Under the pieces are notes generated by a model, which had not been told where the DNA came from, did not search any database, and was given only the letters and a program-made list of their open reading frames with translations. The translations under genes and the position numbers were made by a program. From an uncultured Spirochaetales bacterium (lineage in GTDB: Bacteria > Spirochaetota > Spirochaetia > Sphaerochaetales > Sphaerochaetaceae): a DNA stretch of 62,540 bases. Shown piece after piece: positions 26,493-35,592 of the stretch (its first letter is position 1; each line of letters opens with the position of its first letter). The DNA lies in the NCBI GenBank assembly GCA_949285145.1, contig CASDXQ010000012.1, positions 1 to 62,540 of the forward strand, written 5' to 3'.

Positions 26493-27779
26493 TCAACCTA
26501 TGTTGATATTCTCTTCAAGATAATTAAGCCTTTCCTTCTTATGTGCAACAAGCCCTGCAATTGTAAGAGGACCGACACGTCCGATGAACATGAGAAGAAT
26601 AAGCAGAGCCCTGCTTGCAATTCGCAGACCTGGAGTCAGAGCACAGCTGAGACCTACCGTCGCATATGCGGAAACAACTTCAAAAATCACAAAAAGAGGA
26701 TCCTTTTCCTCCTCCAGAGCCATGATCACAAGACTTGCAGAACATACTATCATGATGGAAATCATGAAGACAGCAAAGGCCTTGAAAATCGATTCGCCTG
26801 ATATTCTCCGCTTGAAGGCAACCGGACTGCTCTGACGTATGACGGAAATGAAAGTGAGCACAAGAACGAAGAATGTGGTTGTCTTGATACCGCCGCCGGT
26901 GGATCCGGGGGAGGCACCGATGAACATGAGTATTACAGTCAGGAAAAGTGTATATGTGGACTGCTCTGCCTGAGGCACGGACTCAAATCCTGCAGTTCTC
27001 GCCGTCACACTCTGGAAAAAGCTGTTGACGAGATCCATTTCCCCTGTAAGGAAAAAACCCAGAGTGCCGGCGATTATGAGGAAAACAGTGGTCACGAGCA
27101 CGACTTTCGTCTGAATTGAAAACTTACGTCCCCTGTTATCCAGAAGATCGGCATAAACCAGGAATCCCAGGCCTCCCAGAACGATCAGGGAAGCCACAGT
27201 AACAAGTATTCCCGCATTGTCATTGAAAGCGACCATTGATGTACCGAAAGCATCAAAGCCTGCATTATTGAAAGCCGATACAGCAGTGAACGCCGCCTGA
27301 CCGAGAGACTCTGCCAGCGATGAAGTATATGGCTGATAGAGAAAGAACAGTATAAGAGTTCCCAGTGCTTCAATGGAAAAGGTTATCCCCATTGTTATCT
27401 TGACCAGTCTCGCCCACTTGCGGGTTTTAACACCATATGATTCGACAATCATCGTACCGGAGGCTTTTCTGCGGAGAAAAAGCAGGAAAGCTGCTGCAAA
27501 TGTTGCAAATGACAGTCCGCCGATCTGCACCAGCAGGGCTATGAAGAAAAACCCTGCCGGGGTGAACACATCTGCAAGGATTACAGGCGTGAGCCCTGTC
27601 ACACATACAGCGCTTGTTGCGATGAAAAGAGAATCAAACCACGACAGAACAGACCCGTCCTTTATTGAAACGGGCAGTTTCAGCAGAACAGTTCCGCTGA
27701 CAATCACAAGAGCGAAGCTTGCCAGTATCTTGAAATGCACAGACTGCACAAGTCTTACAAGCCTCTCCATACGACTCAT
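26493..27779 (-). CDS. ktrB: Potassium uptake membrane subunit, KtrB/TrkH type
   Basis: A 428-residue membrane protein with eight main helices and four pore repeats. The selectivity-filter glycines are visible in AVCVTGLTP, FNNAGFDAFG, ARTAGFESVP and AYATVGLSC, and the conserved GASPGSTGGGIKTTT loop follows the third repeat. It carries potassium, usually driven by sodium. It precedes ktrA in the same transcript. Length fits KtrB rather than the longer TrkH. The start lies three bases after the stop of the beta-propeller gene at 27783-28766, so all may be co-transcribed. Confidence 0.92.
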   Translation of the reverse strand: MSRMERLVRLVQSVHFKILASFALVIVSGTVLLKLPVSIKDGSVLSWFDSLFIATSAVCVTGLTPVILADVFTPAGFFFIALLVQIGGLSFATFAAAFLLFLRRKASGTMIVESYGVKTRKWARLVKITMGITFSIEALGTLILFFLYQPYTSSLAESLGQAAFTAVSAFNNAGFDAFGTSMVAFNDNAGILVTVASLIVLGGLGFLVYADLLDNRGRKFSIQTKVVLVTTVFLIIAGTLGFFLTGEMDLVNSFFQSVTARTAGFESVPQAEQSTYTLFLTVILMFIGASPGSTGGGIKTTTFFVLVLTFISVIRQSSPVAFKRRISGESIFKAFAVFMISIMIVCSASLVIMALEEEKDPLFVIFEVVSAYATVGLSCALTPGLRIASRALLILLMFIGRVGPLTIAGLVAHKKERLNYLEENINIG

Positions 27780-27782
27780 TTT

Positions 27783-28766
27783 TCAAAACTCCCTTTTAAC
27801 ATTGCCTATCAGAAGCCCCAGGCTTTCCCTGACTGGCAAGAATCTATACCCTCCGTTCCGGCCATTGGCAGAATAATAGCAATACCATGTATTCTCATCT
27901 GCCTTGTAAGAGACGGAACATGAAGTGAAACAGCGTGAAGCCCATCCGGAAGACGGACTTGTCATAAGTTCTTTTTCCAGATGAAAGGATTCCCCGTCAT
28001 CAGAAGAAAGAAGAAGTATCGCGGAATTCGTCCCTTCTTTTTTCTCGTCAAAGAAAATCGTTGTCTGAAATGCCATGAGCGCGTCACTGCAAACGACAAA
28101 ACGGAATGATCCGAGCGCAAGATTGCGATATCTGCTGTCAGGATCGATTCTGAGGACAGGTGATTTCCTGATCTCGAAAGGAACATTGAAAGAAGGACTC
28201 TGCGCATACGACAGACAGGCACTCGCCTTCTGTCCTGTATCATATATCCTGACTTCCGATGCACAGAAATACAGTCTGTACATTCCCTGCCAGTTTATTA
28301 TCTGGGGATGTGAAAGACGCGGTACAGAATAATCAGATGCATATGGGACATCAGATGCACTGAGTATCGTCTGAGGCTTTGACCACAGCCTGAGATCTGT
28401 AGAAGATATCACGTTTATTCTTGATATAGTCTTTCTCAGGCAGACTCTCCTTTTGTTCTGATAATCATGGTCATGGCTCTCATATACAAGATAATAAGTA
28501 TCCTTTTCCCTGAAAAGTGAAGGAAAATGCCCCCTCAGTACAATAAGACCAAGTCTTTGCCAGTCAAAACCGGATGCTGAGATGAAATGTTCTATGCCTG
28601 CCCATGTGTGAGCGAAAAGATGCCACTTTCCGTCAACAGCCTCTTCAGGAAGAAGAATGAATGGAGCACACAGTCTGCCGGCCCACCATGATCCCTGCCA
28701 TACAGGCTCCTCGCTGTAAGATGACCATACCGCCGTACACAGGCTGGACTTTTCTTGCAGTCTCAT
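27783..28766 (-). CDS. Beta-propeller glycosidase-like protein (GH43/GH32 fold)
   Basis: A 327-residue protein without a signal peptide. Repeated short strands with WHLFAHTW, PSLFREKDTYYLVYESH, DLRLWSKP, LSHPQIINWQGMYRLYF and SSDDGESF give the pattern of five-bladed beta-propeller glycosidases and their relatives. I cannot place the catalytic acids with certainty, so it may be a non-enzymatic or nucleotide-sugar-related member. It starts one base after the stop of the small membrane protein gene and ends just before ktrB. No sugar transporter lies beside it. Confidence 0.55.
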   Translation of the reverse strand: MRLQEKSSLCTAVWSSYSEEPVWQGSWWAGRLCAPFILLPEEAVDGKWHLFAHTWAGIEHFISASGFDWQRLGLIVLRGHFPSLFREKDTYYLVYESHDHDYQNKRRVCLRKTISRINVISSTDLRLWSKPQTILSASDVPYASDYSVPRLSHPQIINWQGMYRLYFCASEVRIYDTGQKASACLSYAQSPSFNVPFEIRKSPVLRIDPDSRYRNLALGSFRFVVCSDALMAFQTTIFFDEKKEGTNSAILLLSSDDGESFHLEKELMTSPSSGWASRCFTSCSVSYKADENTWYCYYSANGRNGGYRFLPVRESLGLLIGNVKREF

Positions 28767-28767
28767 A

Positions 28768-29064
28768 TCAGTCCATGCGGCTCCTGTTGCGGTTTCTTCT
28801 GCTGCTGAAGACAGGATCCATCTTCTCCTCCAGAGAGAACTTCGCCACTGCCCATTTCACAAGTTTTGAATAAGTGAGAAAAGAAAGCGCTACTGCCATT
28901 ATGAATACCAGAAGCATCAGTATCGGCAACAGGGCAGAAGAGGGAAAGAAATGCGCGAAGAGTGCCATCAGAATTATACCGAGTGTAAAATAAAGAACAA
29001 GCAGCAGCACATTCACAAGTGTTGCAACAACCATGAAAATAACTGAATTAGTTTTCTTATTCAA
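28768..29064 (-). CDS. Small membrane protein of unknown function
   Basis: A 98-residue protein with two to three hydrophobic helices (about residues 8-30 and 38-62) and a basic C-terminus rich in Arg and Asn. A TTG at 29064 with GGAG six bases upstream is chosen; a longer frame reaches 29112 without a ribosome site. It lies directly after lspA on the same strand and just before the beta-propeller gene. I recognise no family. Its place after lspA recalls small uncharacterised membrane genes near lspA in treponemes, but I cannot confirm homology. Confidence 0.55.
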   Translation of the reverse strand: MNKKTNSVIFMVVATLVNVLLLVLYFTLGIILMALFAHFFPSSALLPILMLLVFIMAVALSFLTYSKLVKWAVAKFSLEEKMDPVFSSRRNRNRSRMD

Positions 29065-29108
29065 TTTTTTCTCCAGAAAAACAACGTTTCGAATATAACA
29101 TATGCCGG

Positions 29109-29630
29109 TCAAGGCCTCAATTCCTGCCCCGATTTATGGCAAAAAACTAGACTTAACATCAATAATATTACACAAACCACCACAGACGCATCCGCAATGT
29201 TCCATGTCGGGAAATATTCCATTGACAGAAAACCGTACATTTTCACGGATATCCAGTCAACGACACGCAGAGAACGGAAAATCCTGTCAATAAGATTTCC
29301 CGCACCTCCGCCGACAATGCCGGCAAGGCACCATTTCTCAAATGTGCTGAAATCTCCATCCCTTTTCCCGGAAACAGCAAGGTATGCAAGAAACGAAATG
29401 AGAAACAGAGGAAGGATGACGAAGAGAACGATTTTCAGCGGAATATCAAGTGAAGAACCAAGAGAAAATGCGACAGCATCATTGCGGACATGTATTATTC
29501 TCAGAAATCCATCAAGAAAGCTGTATCCTATCTCATTTTCCGGTATGGTCTTTACAATCCAAAGCTTTGTCAGCTGATCGGCGATTACCACAGCCAGAGA
29601 AAGAATGAACGGTTTCAGACTCCTGCTCAT
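29109..29630 (-). CDS. lspA: Lipoprotein signal peptidase (signal peptidase II)
   Basis: A 173-residue inner-membrane aspartic protease that cuts lipoprotein signal peptides after lipid attachment. Four helices are visible. The catalytic aspartates lie in GAGNLIDRIF and WNIADASVVV, and NDAVAFSLG is the N-terminal family block. The start overlaps the stop of the Nif3-like gene by four bases. A substrate candidate in the window is the lipoprotein at 60273-61613. Confidence 0.95.
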   Translation of the reverse strand: MSRSLKPFILSLAVVIADQLTKLWIVKTIPENEIGYSFLDGFLRIIHVRNDAVAFSLGSSLDIPLKIVLFVILPLFLISFLAYLAVSGKRDGDFSTFEKWCLAGIVGGGAGNLIDRIFRSLRVVDWISVKMYGFLSMEYFPTWNIADASVVVCVILLMLSLVFCHKSGQELRP

Positions 29631-30385
29631 AATGCTGTCTTCCTGTCAATGAACACTGTATCAAAACCGAACTCCTTGTTCAGATAACGGGCAACAGCCT
29701 TGACACCGAAAACCTCGCTCTGATAGTGACCGCCGGAGATCATGTTCATTCCGCTTTCTTTAAGCGTATGATACAGCTCATGGCTGCACTCACCTGTTAC
29801 GAAACAGTCAAGGCCTGCATCCATTGCCTGGAACACGTCCCCGGCCGCACCGCCGGAAATGATGCCGACAGTACTTATCTCATCCTTGCCGAAAGGCAGG
29901 ATGCTGAGACCAAAAGAGGGAGAGAATCCCAGCAGCTTTGCGATTTCCTCACAGGTCATCTCAAAAGGAAGATGTCCTTTATAACCAATATACTGACCAT
30001 GATAAAGGCCGAATGGATCATACTCCTTCATACCAAGAGTCAGAGCCATCTGGGCGTTGTTGCCAAGTACGGGATGCGCATCAAGGGGAAGATGACAGGC
30101 ATAAAGTGCCAGATCATTGTCAAGCATTGTCTTCACCCTGTTGTAATGTATGCCGCTGATGGCAATAGGCTTGCCCCAGAAGAGTCCGTGATGGACAAAA
30201 AGCATGTCCGCCCCTTCCGCAATGGCGCCGTCAATGCTTGCCTGGCATGCATCAACGGCAACTGCAACCTTCCTGATTTCCTTTTCAGATGAACATGCCA
30301 CCTGAACACCGTTAAGCGAAATATCGTCAAAAGCCTCTATCGAGAGCTGTTTACGCAGAATCGTGTCTAATTCATCAAGTTTCAT
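29627..30385 (-). CDS. Nif3-like dinuclear metal centre protein (YbgI/DUF34)
   Basis: A 252-residue member of the Nif3/DUF34 family, which forms toroidal hexamers with a two-metal site. Metal ligands are visible in FVHHGLFW, LYACHLPLDAHP and the C-terminal SGGHYQSEVFG. Length is that of the short bacterial form. The cellular role is unsettled; GTP cyclohydrolase labels in databases are weak. It is coupled to lspA by overlapping codons and follows the AmmeMemoRadiSam radical SAM gene by 33 bases. Confidence 0.92.
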   Translation of the reverse strand: MKLDELDTILRKQLSIEAFDDISLNGVQVACSSEKEIRKVAVAVDACQASIDGAIAEGADMLFVHHGLFWGKPIAISGIHYNRVKTMLDNDLALYACHLPLDAHPVLGNNAQMALTLGMKEYDPFGLYHGQYIGYKGHLPFEMTCEEIAKLLGFSPSFGLSILPFGKDEISTVGIISGGAAGDVFQAMDAGLDCFVTGECSHELYHTLKESGMNMISGGHYQSEVFGVKAVARYLNKEFGFDTVFIDRKTAL

Positions 30386-30418
30386 ATGATCAATTATAAA
30401 TGAAGAAGAAGGGAAAGA

Positions 30419-31345
30419 CTAGGCAAACACACCATAGACAGTTTCACCGCATTCAGGACAAGATGACGGAAGCATCTGCGGGACATCATCTCTCAGTACT
30501 CTGCCGCAGTGAGGACATACTGTAACTGCAGGGGTCATGGTGTTCCCGCCATAGATATAAGGAATGCCGCTTTCTTTTGCCACAGTGAGCATCGAAGAGA
30601 GAAAAGCCTCGCTGGTTTCCTTTCTGTCCTTCATTCTGTAGCGCGGGAAAAAGCGGGAAAGGTGCCAGACACGGACTCCCCGTTCACGGAGAAGAGAGCC
30701 GAGCATCCTCACCATTTTCTCATCGTGCATTCCTTCTATGAGCATGGTTGTCACTTCGATGTGACGGCCATGATTCACGATGTACTCTATACCGTCCAGC
30801 ACCGGCTGCAACGATGCCTTACATATGTTTTTATAAAACTCATCATCCCCTTTGAGGTCAACATTGAAAGCATCAACAAGAGGGACAATCCTTTCAAGAG
30901 CTTCGCATGAGAAACTGCCGTTTGTGACCATTATGTTTCTCACACCTGTCTTCTTTGCCTCTTCTGCAGCGCAGATCATATAGTCCTGCCATACAAGCGG
31001 CTCGGAGTATGTGTAGCTGACTGACGGCACACCGTACCGCAGACAGTATGCAGCAAGAGATGAAGGGTCTGTTTCCTCTTCCTTCACTATCTTCTGGCTT
31101 ATTTGCCAGTTCTGGCAGAAAAGGCAGGAATAGTTGCATCCGCTTTCAGATACCGAAAGGGTCTTTGTATGCGGCAGGAAATGATACAGCGGCTTTTTCT
31201 CAACCGGGTCAAGCGCAAGCGAAACAAGCTGTCCGTAATTGACGGAAACAATCTTTCCCTCAATATTCTCTCTTGCGCCGCAGTACCCTTTCTGCCCTTC
31301 TGAAAGACAGCAGCGGCGGAAACAGAAATCACAGGACAGTCTCAT
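30419..31345 (-). CDS. amrS: AmmeMemoRadiSam system radical SAM enzyme
   Basis: A 308-residue radical SAM protein. The [4Fe-4S]-SAM motif is CNYSCLFC near residue 73. An N-terminal cysteine set (CDFCFRRCCL and GYCG) and a C-terminal zinc-ribbon pair (CPHCG and CPECG) are typical of this family. GGAGG six bases before the ATG at 31345 sets the start. It overlaps the AMMECR1 gene. The three genes 30419-32659 form the conserved AmmeMemoRadiSam set, whose reaction is not known; a role in modifying a molecule or protein is assumed from the radical SAM chemistry. Confidence 0.92.
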   Translation of the reverse strand: MRLSCDFCFRRCCLSEGQKGYCGARENIEGKIVSVNYGQLVSLALDPVEKKPLYHFLPHTKTLSVSESGCNYSCLFCQNWQISQKIVKEEETDPSSLAAYCLRYGVPSVSYTYSEPLVWQDYMICAAEEAKKTGVRNIMVTNGSFSCEALERIVPLVDAFNVDLKGDDEFYKNICKASLQPVLDGIEYIVNHGRHIEVTTMLIEGMHDEKMVRMLGSLLRERGVRVWHLSRFFPRYRMKDRKETSEAFLSSMLTVAKESGIPYIYGGNTMTPAVTVCPHCGRVLRDDVPQMLPSSCPECGETVYGVFA

Positions 31346-31862
31346 CAAAAACCTCCGCAGTGAACGTCATGAACACGGCATCATCCCTTTTCCATGCATC
31401 AGGAGGAAGCCCTGCCTTGCGGCTCAGGGCTGACAGCATTTCCTGTCTGCCCCATCCTGTCTCATCGGCAACCTGCGGAAGGAAGACAGCACGGCGTCCG
31501 GATACGGAAAGGATTATACCGTCACGACCGGGAAGGAAATCTTCCGGTGATGGAATTTCCTCGGGAACACTTAGTACCGAGATCTCGATTGTGATCTCAG
31601 CAAGCTCGCTTTCGCTCAGCGGAGGAAAGCGGTAATCCCTGAACGCGGCATCGCGGGCAAGGGTGAATACTTCATCTGAAAGCGGCATTATTCCTTCAAG
31701 GAAGCCTATACAGCCTCTCAGTTCCCCGTTTTTTCTCAGTGTTACGAATGCTCCCCTCATCATATTGATTTCTGGAACTGTGTACACTTCATGGCTGAAA
31801 GCAGTCTCAAGACTTCTCCTCGCAATTTTTAAAAGGGTATTCCTTATTTCATCACTCAGCAT
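31329..31862 (-). CDS. amrA: AmmeMemoRadiSam system protein A (AMMECR1 domain)
   Basis: A 177-residue AMMECR1-domain protein. The family's most conserved motif, LRGCIGF, is at about residues 48-54, followed by LARDAAFRDYRFPPLS. Its biochemical role is unknown. It overlaps the Memo-family gene (7 bp) and the radical SAM gene (17 bp). Confidence 0.93.
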   Translation of the reverse strand: MLSDEIRNTLLKIARRSLETAFSHEVYTVPEINMMRGAFVTLRKNGELRGCIGFLEGIMPLSDEVFTLARDAAFRDYRFPPLSESELAEITIEISVLSVPEEIPSPEDFLPGRDGIILSVSGRRAVFLPQVADETGWGRQEMLSALSRKAGLPPDAWKRDDAVFMTFTAEVFDETVL

Positions 31863-32659
31863 TCTTTCCTCCAGTACACACTCTGGTAAGAGACGAAATT
31901 CTCATCCTTCTCCCCGCTCACATTATTTGAAGTAGTATGAGGCCCCCTCATACCGGCAAGGCCATCTTCTGAAGACAAAGCCGACACTATCATTGCCGGG
32001 GCAATACCGCAGATCGTTCCGCTTGTGAAATCCGCAAAAACCTTTTCAATTCTGTCCTCTGCAAGCAGGGATGCACAGCGGCTGTCGCTTTCAACCACTT
32101 GTTTTTCCGCATCACGGGAATACGGCATGTAATTGAACCGGGGACCGTAATGGGTGAAGTCCGATGATGCGATAAACGCCGTCTCTCCATCCGCCTCAGC
32201 TCTGAAAATGTCGGCTTTCTCATAAACCTTTTCCGCACTGCTCAGCGAAGAGACAAGCGCATATGACACCTTCAGCCCGCGTGCGGCGATGAAAGGCAGG
32301 AACATCTCCACTCCGTGCTCAGCCTGCAGTGCACTCTCCGACTGTACAGCATGAGGAATTGACAGGGGAAGTGTCTCTGCGTCTCCAAGAGGAGTTGAGG
32401 ATGATGTGAAGGACGCAGTGACAATCACATCAGGCTCAATATAGTAATAATGCGAAGGAGAAATGATCACTATTCTCTTCACGGAGGAAGAAAGAGATTC
32501 AAAATAATTTCTTATTATGCCGCCGCCGTAGAACAGTCCCGCATGAGGCAGAACTGCATTGACATTATTCCCGTGCAATTCTGGATTTCCCGTAATCAGT
32601 GACAGTTCATCAGCAGATGAGGGATACCACAGCCCGGCAAAACGTGCAATTCTTTTCAT
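31856..32659 (-). CDS. amrB: AmmeMemoRadiSam system protein B (Memo family)
   Basis: A 267-residue Memo-family protein, related in fold to class III extradiol dioxygenases. The histidine motifs HAGLFYGGG, ISPSHYYYIEPD and the SSDFTHYGPRFNYMPY block give the metal-binding pattern. It starts by overlapping the stop of the ATPase gene at 32656-34038 and overlaps the AMMECR1 gene. The ATPase is not a known part of this system, so its coupling here is notable. Confidence 0.92.
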   Translation of the reverse strand: MKRIARFAGLWYPSSADELSLITGNPELHGNNVNAVLPHAGLFYGGGIIRNYFESLSSSVKRIVIISPSHYYYIEPDVIVTASFTSSSTPLGDAETLPLSIPHAVQSESALQAEHGVEMFLPFIAARGLKVSYALVSSLSSAEKVYEKADIFRAEADGETAFIASSDFTHYGPRFNYMPYSRDAEKQVVESDSRCASLLAEDRIEKVFADFTSGTICGIAPAMIVSALSSEDGLAGMRGPHTTSNNVSGEKDENFVSYQSVYWRKEC

Positions 32660-34038
32660 ACTTTCACCGCCAGTGAATATAAATCTTCACCACTTATAAG
32701 GATGATATTACCGGCAGAATGGCATTGGAAGCCGGAAGATGAAATCAGACCGAACTTTCTCACACCGATCAATGGAGCCTGATCAACTTTAGCTTTCTCC
32801 TCCATTAAAAGCTGCTGCGTCGCTTCATCCTTCAAAAACTTGCACTCATATATTTCATATGTACCGTCAGTCAGACACAGTGCAACATCAAATTCTCCAT
32901 TCTTCCGTTTTTCCTTGTCATCGTACCAGTAAGAGCCGATACGGAGAATATCCGGCCGGCTTCCATTCAGGGAAAGACGGATGAAGTAAGAACGGGCAAT
33001 ATCCCCAAACCGGTAACTTACAAATGTATTGATCGAGGGTTCAATGCATTTTCTGTACAGCACCTCCATATTTGAGACATTCTCATCATTAAGCACATCC
33101 TGATATGCAAAATAGAATCTGATGACATTACTGCATATTTCATAGAAAACAGTTTTGCTGGAGGATGAGTTGATTGGAGATTTTCTGTTTACCAGCCGGA
33201 CATCAACCATATTCTTGAGGACTCTGGTCAGTTGTGCCTTTATTGACGGAATGCGTATATATGACTGTATTTCCGAAAAACGTTTTTTTCCGTTTCTGAT
33301 TGAATTGAATACTTCAGTTGCATAATTTATCGAAGAACATTCAACATTGACAACATCTTCAGCATAAGCCCTTGCCAGTCCTTTCTTCTCAATAAGAAGA
33401 TTGATTATATTCTCTTCAACACTGATATTCTGATTGATTGATTCGTTTATCCATGGAATACCACCGAAAACACTGTAGAGGATGATTTTATCGCGCACAC
33501 TATATTCTGGGTAGAACATTTGGGAATCATAATAATCCATCTCATCCACAAGAATCTGTGCCTTGAATCTGCCGTATAGTGGATTATCGCTCTGCATCAG
33601 TGCTTCCATCATTCTGATTGAAGAACCGGAGATGATTATCTTTATATTGGATGCCATATCATCCATGGCATTTCTGATCATTGCATCTACATTCTCCCCT
33701 TCAAGTTTCTTCGTATCCTGATACTCATCAAGTACAATAACAAATTGCTCTTTCCGGCTTGAGAGCAGAGAGAAAAGAGATTCAAAGGACGGCAGAGGAA
33801 TACCGCCTAGCCCGATGGCTTCTGTTGCAATTACCGATATTTCTTCTATGGTTCTGGCTACCGGCTGAACCTTTCCCCTGTATATTATCTTGACAGCATC
33901 AATATCTTTGACAGCTTCTTTTATCAGAGTCGTCTTTCCCATTCTGCGCCTGCCGTAAATCAAAATGGCTTTTGAATTAACATCATCAAGAGTGTCTTTT
34001 ATCTTCTTAAGTTCTTTTTCCCTGCCAATGAATTTCAT
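32656..34038 (-). CDS. Archaeal-type ATPase with DUF234 nuclease-like C-terminus
   Basis: A 460-residue protein. The N-terminal AAA/STAND-type ATPase has Walker A GRRRMGKT near residue 30, Walker B VIVLDEYQD near 110 and the sensor IIISGSSI. A winged-helix region follows, then a C-terminal DUF234 domain with GEFDVALCLTDGTYEIYECKF, which matches a PD-(D/E)XK core (D...ECK). GGAG before the ATG at 34038 sets the start; a longer frame exists upstream. Such proteins are common but uncharacterised, often in accessory DNA. Its stop overlaps the start of amrB, giving translational coupling. Codon and base use appear more AT-rich than in the amr genes, consistent with acquisition. Confidence 0.85.
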   Translation of the reverse strand: MKFIGREKELKKIKDTLDDVNSKAILIYGRRRMGKTTLIKEAVKDIDAVKIIYRGKVQPVARTIEEISVIATEAIGLGGIPLPSFESLFSLLSSRKEQFVIVLDEYQDTKKLEGENVDAMIRNAMDDMASNIKIIISGSSIRMMEALMQSDNPLYGRFKAQILVDEMDYYDSQMFYPEYSVRDKIILYSVFGGIPWINESINQNISVEENIINLLIEKKGLARAYAEDVVNVECSSINYATEVFNSIRNGKKRFSEIQSYIRIPSIKAQLTRVLKNMVDVRLVNRKSPINSSSSKTVFYEICSNVIRFYFAYQDVLNDENVSNMEVLYRKCIEPSINTFVSYRFGDIARSYFIRLSLNGSRPDILRIGSYWYDDKEKRKNGEFDVALCLTDGTYEIYECKFLKDEATQQLLMEEKAKVDQAPLIGVRKFGLISSSGFQCHSAGNIILISGEDLYSLAVKV

Positions 34039-34148
34039 AAAAACTCCTGCATTCATTATATGGACAGAAAAGGATGTTGTAAACAAAATTGTTTGCAACA
34101 AATTTGTTTGAAACATTTTTGTATGTAACTAAAAGATACTATTACTTA

Positions 34149-34186
34149 TTGACACTTCAATTTCTGACTTATCATAATTATGATAA
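34149..34186 (+). promoter_or_regulatory. Toxin-antitoxin promoter with perfect palindromic operator
   Basis: TTGACA (34149-34154) and CATAAT (34173-34178) are 18 bases apart. The 18-bp perfect palindrome TTATCATAATTATGATAA (34169-34186) covers the -10 box and start point. This is the classic layout for autorepression by the antitoxin or the complex. Confidence 0.8.
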
Positions 34187-34198
34187 ATGGAGAAAAAA

Positions 34199-34471
34199 AT
34201 GAATGTTGAAGTACGTCCTGTCTCAGATCTGAGAAATAATTTCAAGTCCATTTCAGAAGAAGTCCATGAAAAAGAGGCTTCGATAATCCTTACGAAAAAC
34301 GGCTATGCCGATATGGTTGTGATGAGCTACGAGAAGTACGCAGAACATATGTACTGGGAAAAAGTATCCGATCTTATTGAAGAAGCAGAGGATGCATACC
34401 AAAAAACAGGCATTGCATATGATGCCGAATCCGTACTGTCAGATTTGAAGGAAAAATATAATTTCAAATGA
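34199..34471 (+). CDS. Phd/YefM- or RelB-type antitoxin
   Basis: A 90-residue antitoxin. The N-terminus VRPVSDLRNNFKSISEEVHE and the following ASIILTKNGYADMVVMSYEKY are the Phd/YefM DNA-binding fold; the acidic C-terminus would wrap the toxin. GGAG lies six bases before the ATG at 34199, so the in-frame ATG at 34187 is rejected. The stop overlaps the toxin start by four bases. It should bind the palindrome directly upstream. Confidence 0.88.
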   Translation: MNVEVRPVSDLRNNFKSISEEVHEKEASIILTKNGYADMVVMSYEKYAEHMYWEKVSDLIEEAEDAYQKTGIAYDAESVLSDLKEKYNFK

Positions 34472-34791
34472 CATATCGTGTTAAGTTTTTACCGGAAGCC
34501 GCATCGGATTTAACTGCCACCATTTCGTATATCAATGAAAATCTGAAGAATCCGGTTGCCGCAAATAATCTGTACACCGGATTTCGTGAAGCAATTCAGC
34601 ATTTGAGCGTATCTCCTCACATATGCCAGATCTGCTACAGCATACGGAAGAACATATCTGAAATACGACGGTGCAGCGTAGGAAATTACCATATTTTCTA
34701 TCGCATTGACGAAAAAGAAAAAGTTGTTTTCATATTACGGATTATTTCCTCAAGACGAGATTTTTCCAGCCTGTTTGAAAGCTCGAAATAA
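34468..34791 (+). CDS. RelE/ParE-family toxin
   Basis: A 107-residue toxin of the RelE/ParE superfamily with the usual order: YRVKFLPEAASDLTATISYI (N-terminal strand and helix), SVSPHICQI, and the strands VGNYHIFYRIDE and VVFILRIISSRRD. The conserved basic residues near the end fit a ribosome-dependent RNase or gyrase poison; sequence alone does not decide. It overlaps the antitoxin gene by four bases. The next gene is convergent. Confidence 0.88.
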   Translation: MTYRVKFLPEAASDLTATISYINENLKNPVAANNLYTGFREAIQHLSVSPHICQICYSIRKNISEIRRCSVGNYHIFYRIDEKEKVVFILRIISSRRDFSSLFESSK

Positions 34792-34845
34792 AGGAATCCG
34801 CACATCGTAAGACAGAAAAAAGATATTGTAATCAGGTAAGTAAGC

Positions 34846-35592
34846 TCAGCTCAAGGCCCATTGATAAAGCAGGATACCGGCTGCAACCGATACGTTTATC
34901 GAACCTTTTGAGCCGAACTGCTCTATTGAGACTCTTGACTGACATAACTCGAGAACTTCCGGGCTTACCCCGTCTTCCTCGCTTCCAAGCACACAGACGG
35001 CATCTGGGGGGAAGGAAAAAGATGAAAGCATCTCACCTCCCGTCTCAAGTGCGAAAACAGCCCGTCCCTTCAGCACGTCAAGATCATCGACAATTGTGCA
35101 GGGAACTGTATTCACGGCTCCCCTGCTCGTCCTTATGGCCCGGGGCGATGTCACATCACCGCAGGCCCTGAGATATATGTGATCGACCTGAAAGCTTTCC
35201 GCGCTTCTGAAAACCGCCCCGATATTGTAAGGAGAGCGGATGCGGTCAAGGAAGAGAGTATGTTTTTTCACAACTCTTTTCGAAGAATCAAGACGGCCCG
35301 CATCATCCACGAAATCCCAGTCAGCCATCTCCTCACCCAGGATGGAAAGGATCTTGTAATATATGTCCTTTGCATACAGACTGTCCCTTGAGGAAAGATA
35401 CCGGTCATACAGCATGGACAGTTCGGCCTTGTCATTCTGAGTTATGAGGGGACTTTCATTCACAATAGCCTTCAGCCCCTCTATATATTCATCATCAAAT
35501 GCAGAAAACCGTGCCTCCTCATACATGAGGGATCCGCATTTCCTTATCTGGACACGTTCCTTAAGAGTCCTGATCTTCTTCAGCGTTATCAC
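34846..35592 (-). CDS. SpoU/TrmH-family RNA 2'-O-methyltransferase
   Basis: A 248-residue SPOUT methyltransferase. The knotted SAM-binding part has DRIRSPYNIGAVFRSAE (motif 1), VCVLGSEEDGVSPEVLELC (motif 2) and GSKGSINVSVAAGILLYQW (motif 3). The N-terminal third is helical and unusual. A GTG at 35592 with GGAGG five bases upstream is used as start; it lies inside the end of rsmI, so the two genes overlap by 32 bases. The target nucleotide (tRNA or rRNA) cannot be assigned. Confidence 0.85.
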   Translation of the reverse strand: MITLKKIRTLKERVQIRKCGSLMYEEARFSAFDDEYIEGLKAIVNESPLITQNDKAELSMLYDRYLSSRDSLYAKDIYYKILSILGEEMADWDFVDDAGRLDSSKRVVKKHTLFLDRIRSPYNIGAVFRSAESFQVDHIYLRACGDVTSPRAIRTSRGAVNTVPCTIVDDLDVLKGRAVFALETGGEMLSSFSFPPDAVCVLGSEEDGVSPEVLELCQSRVSIEQFGSKGSINVSVAAGILLYQWALS

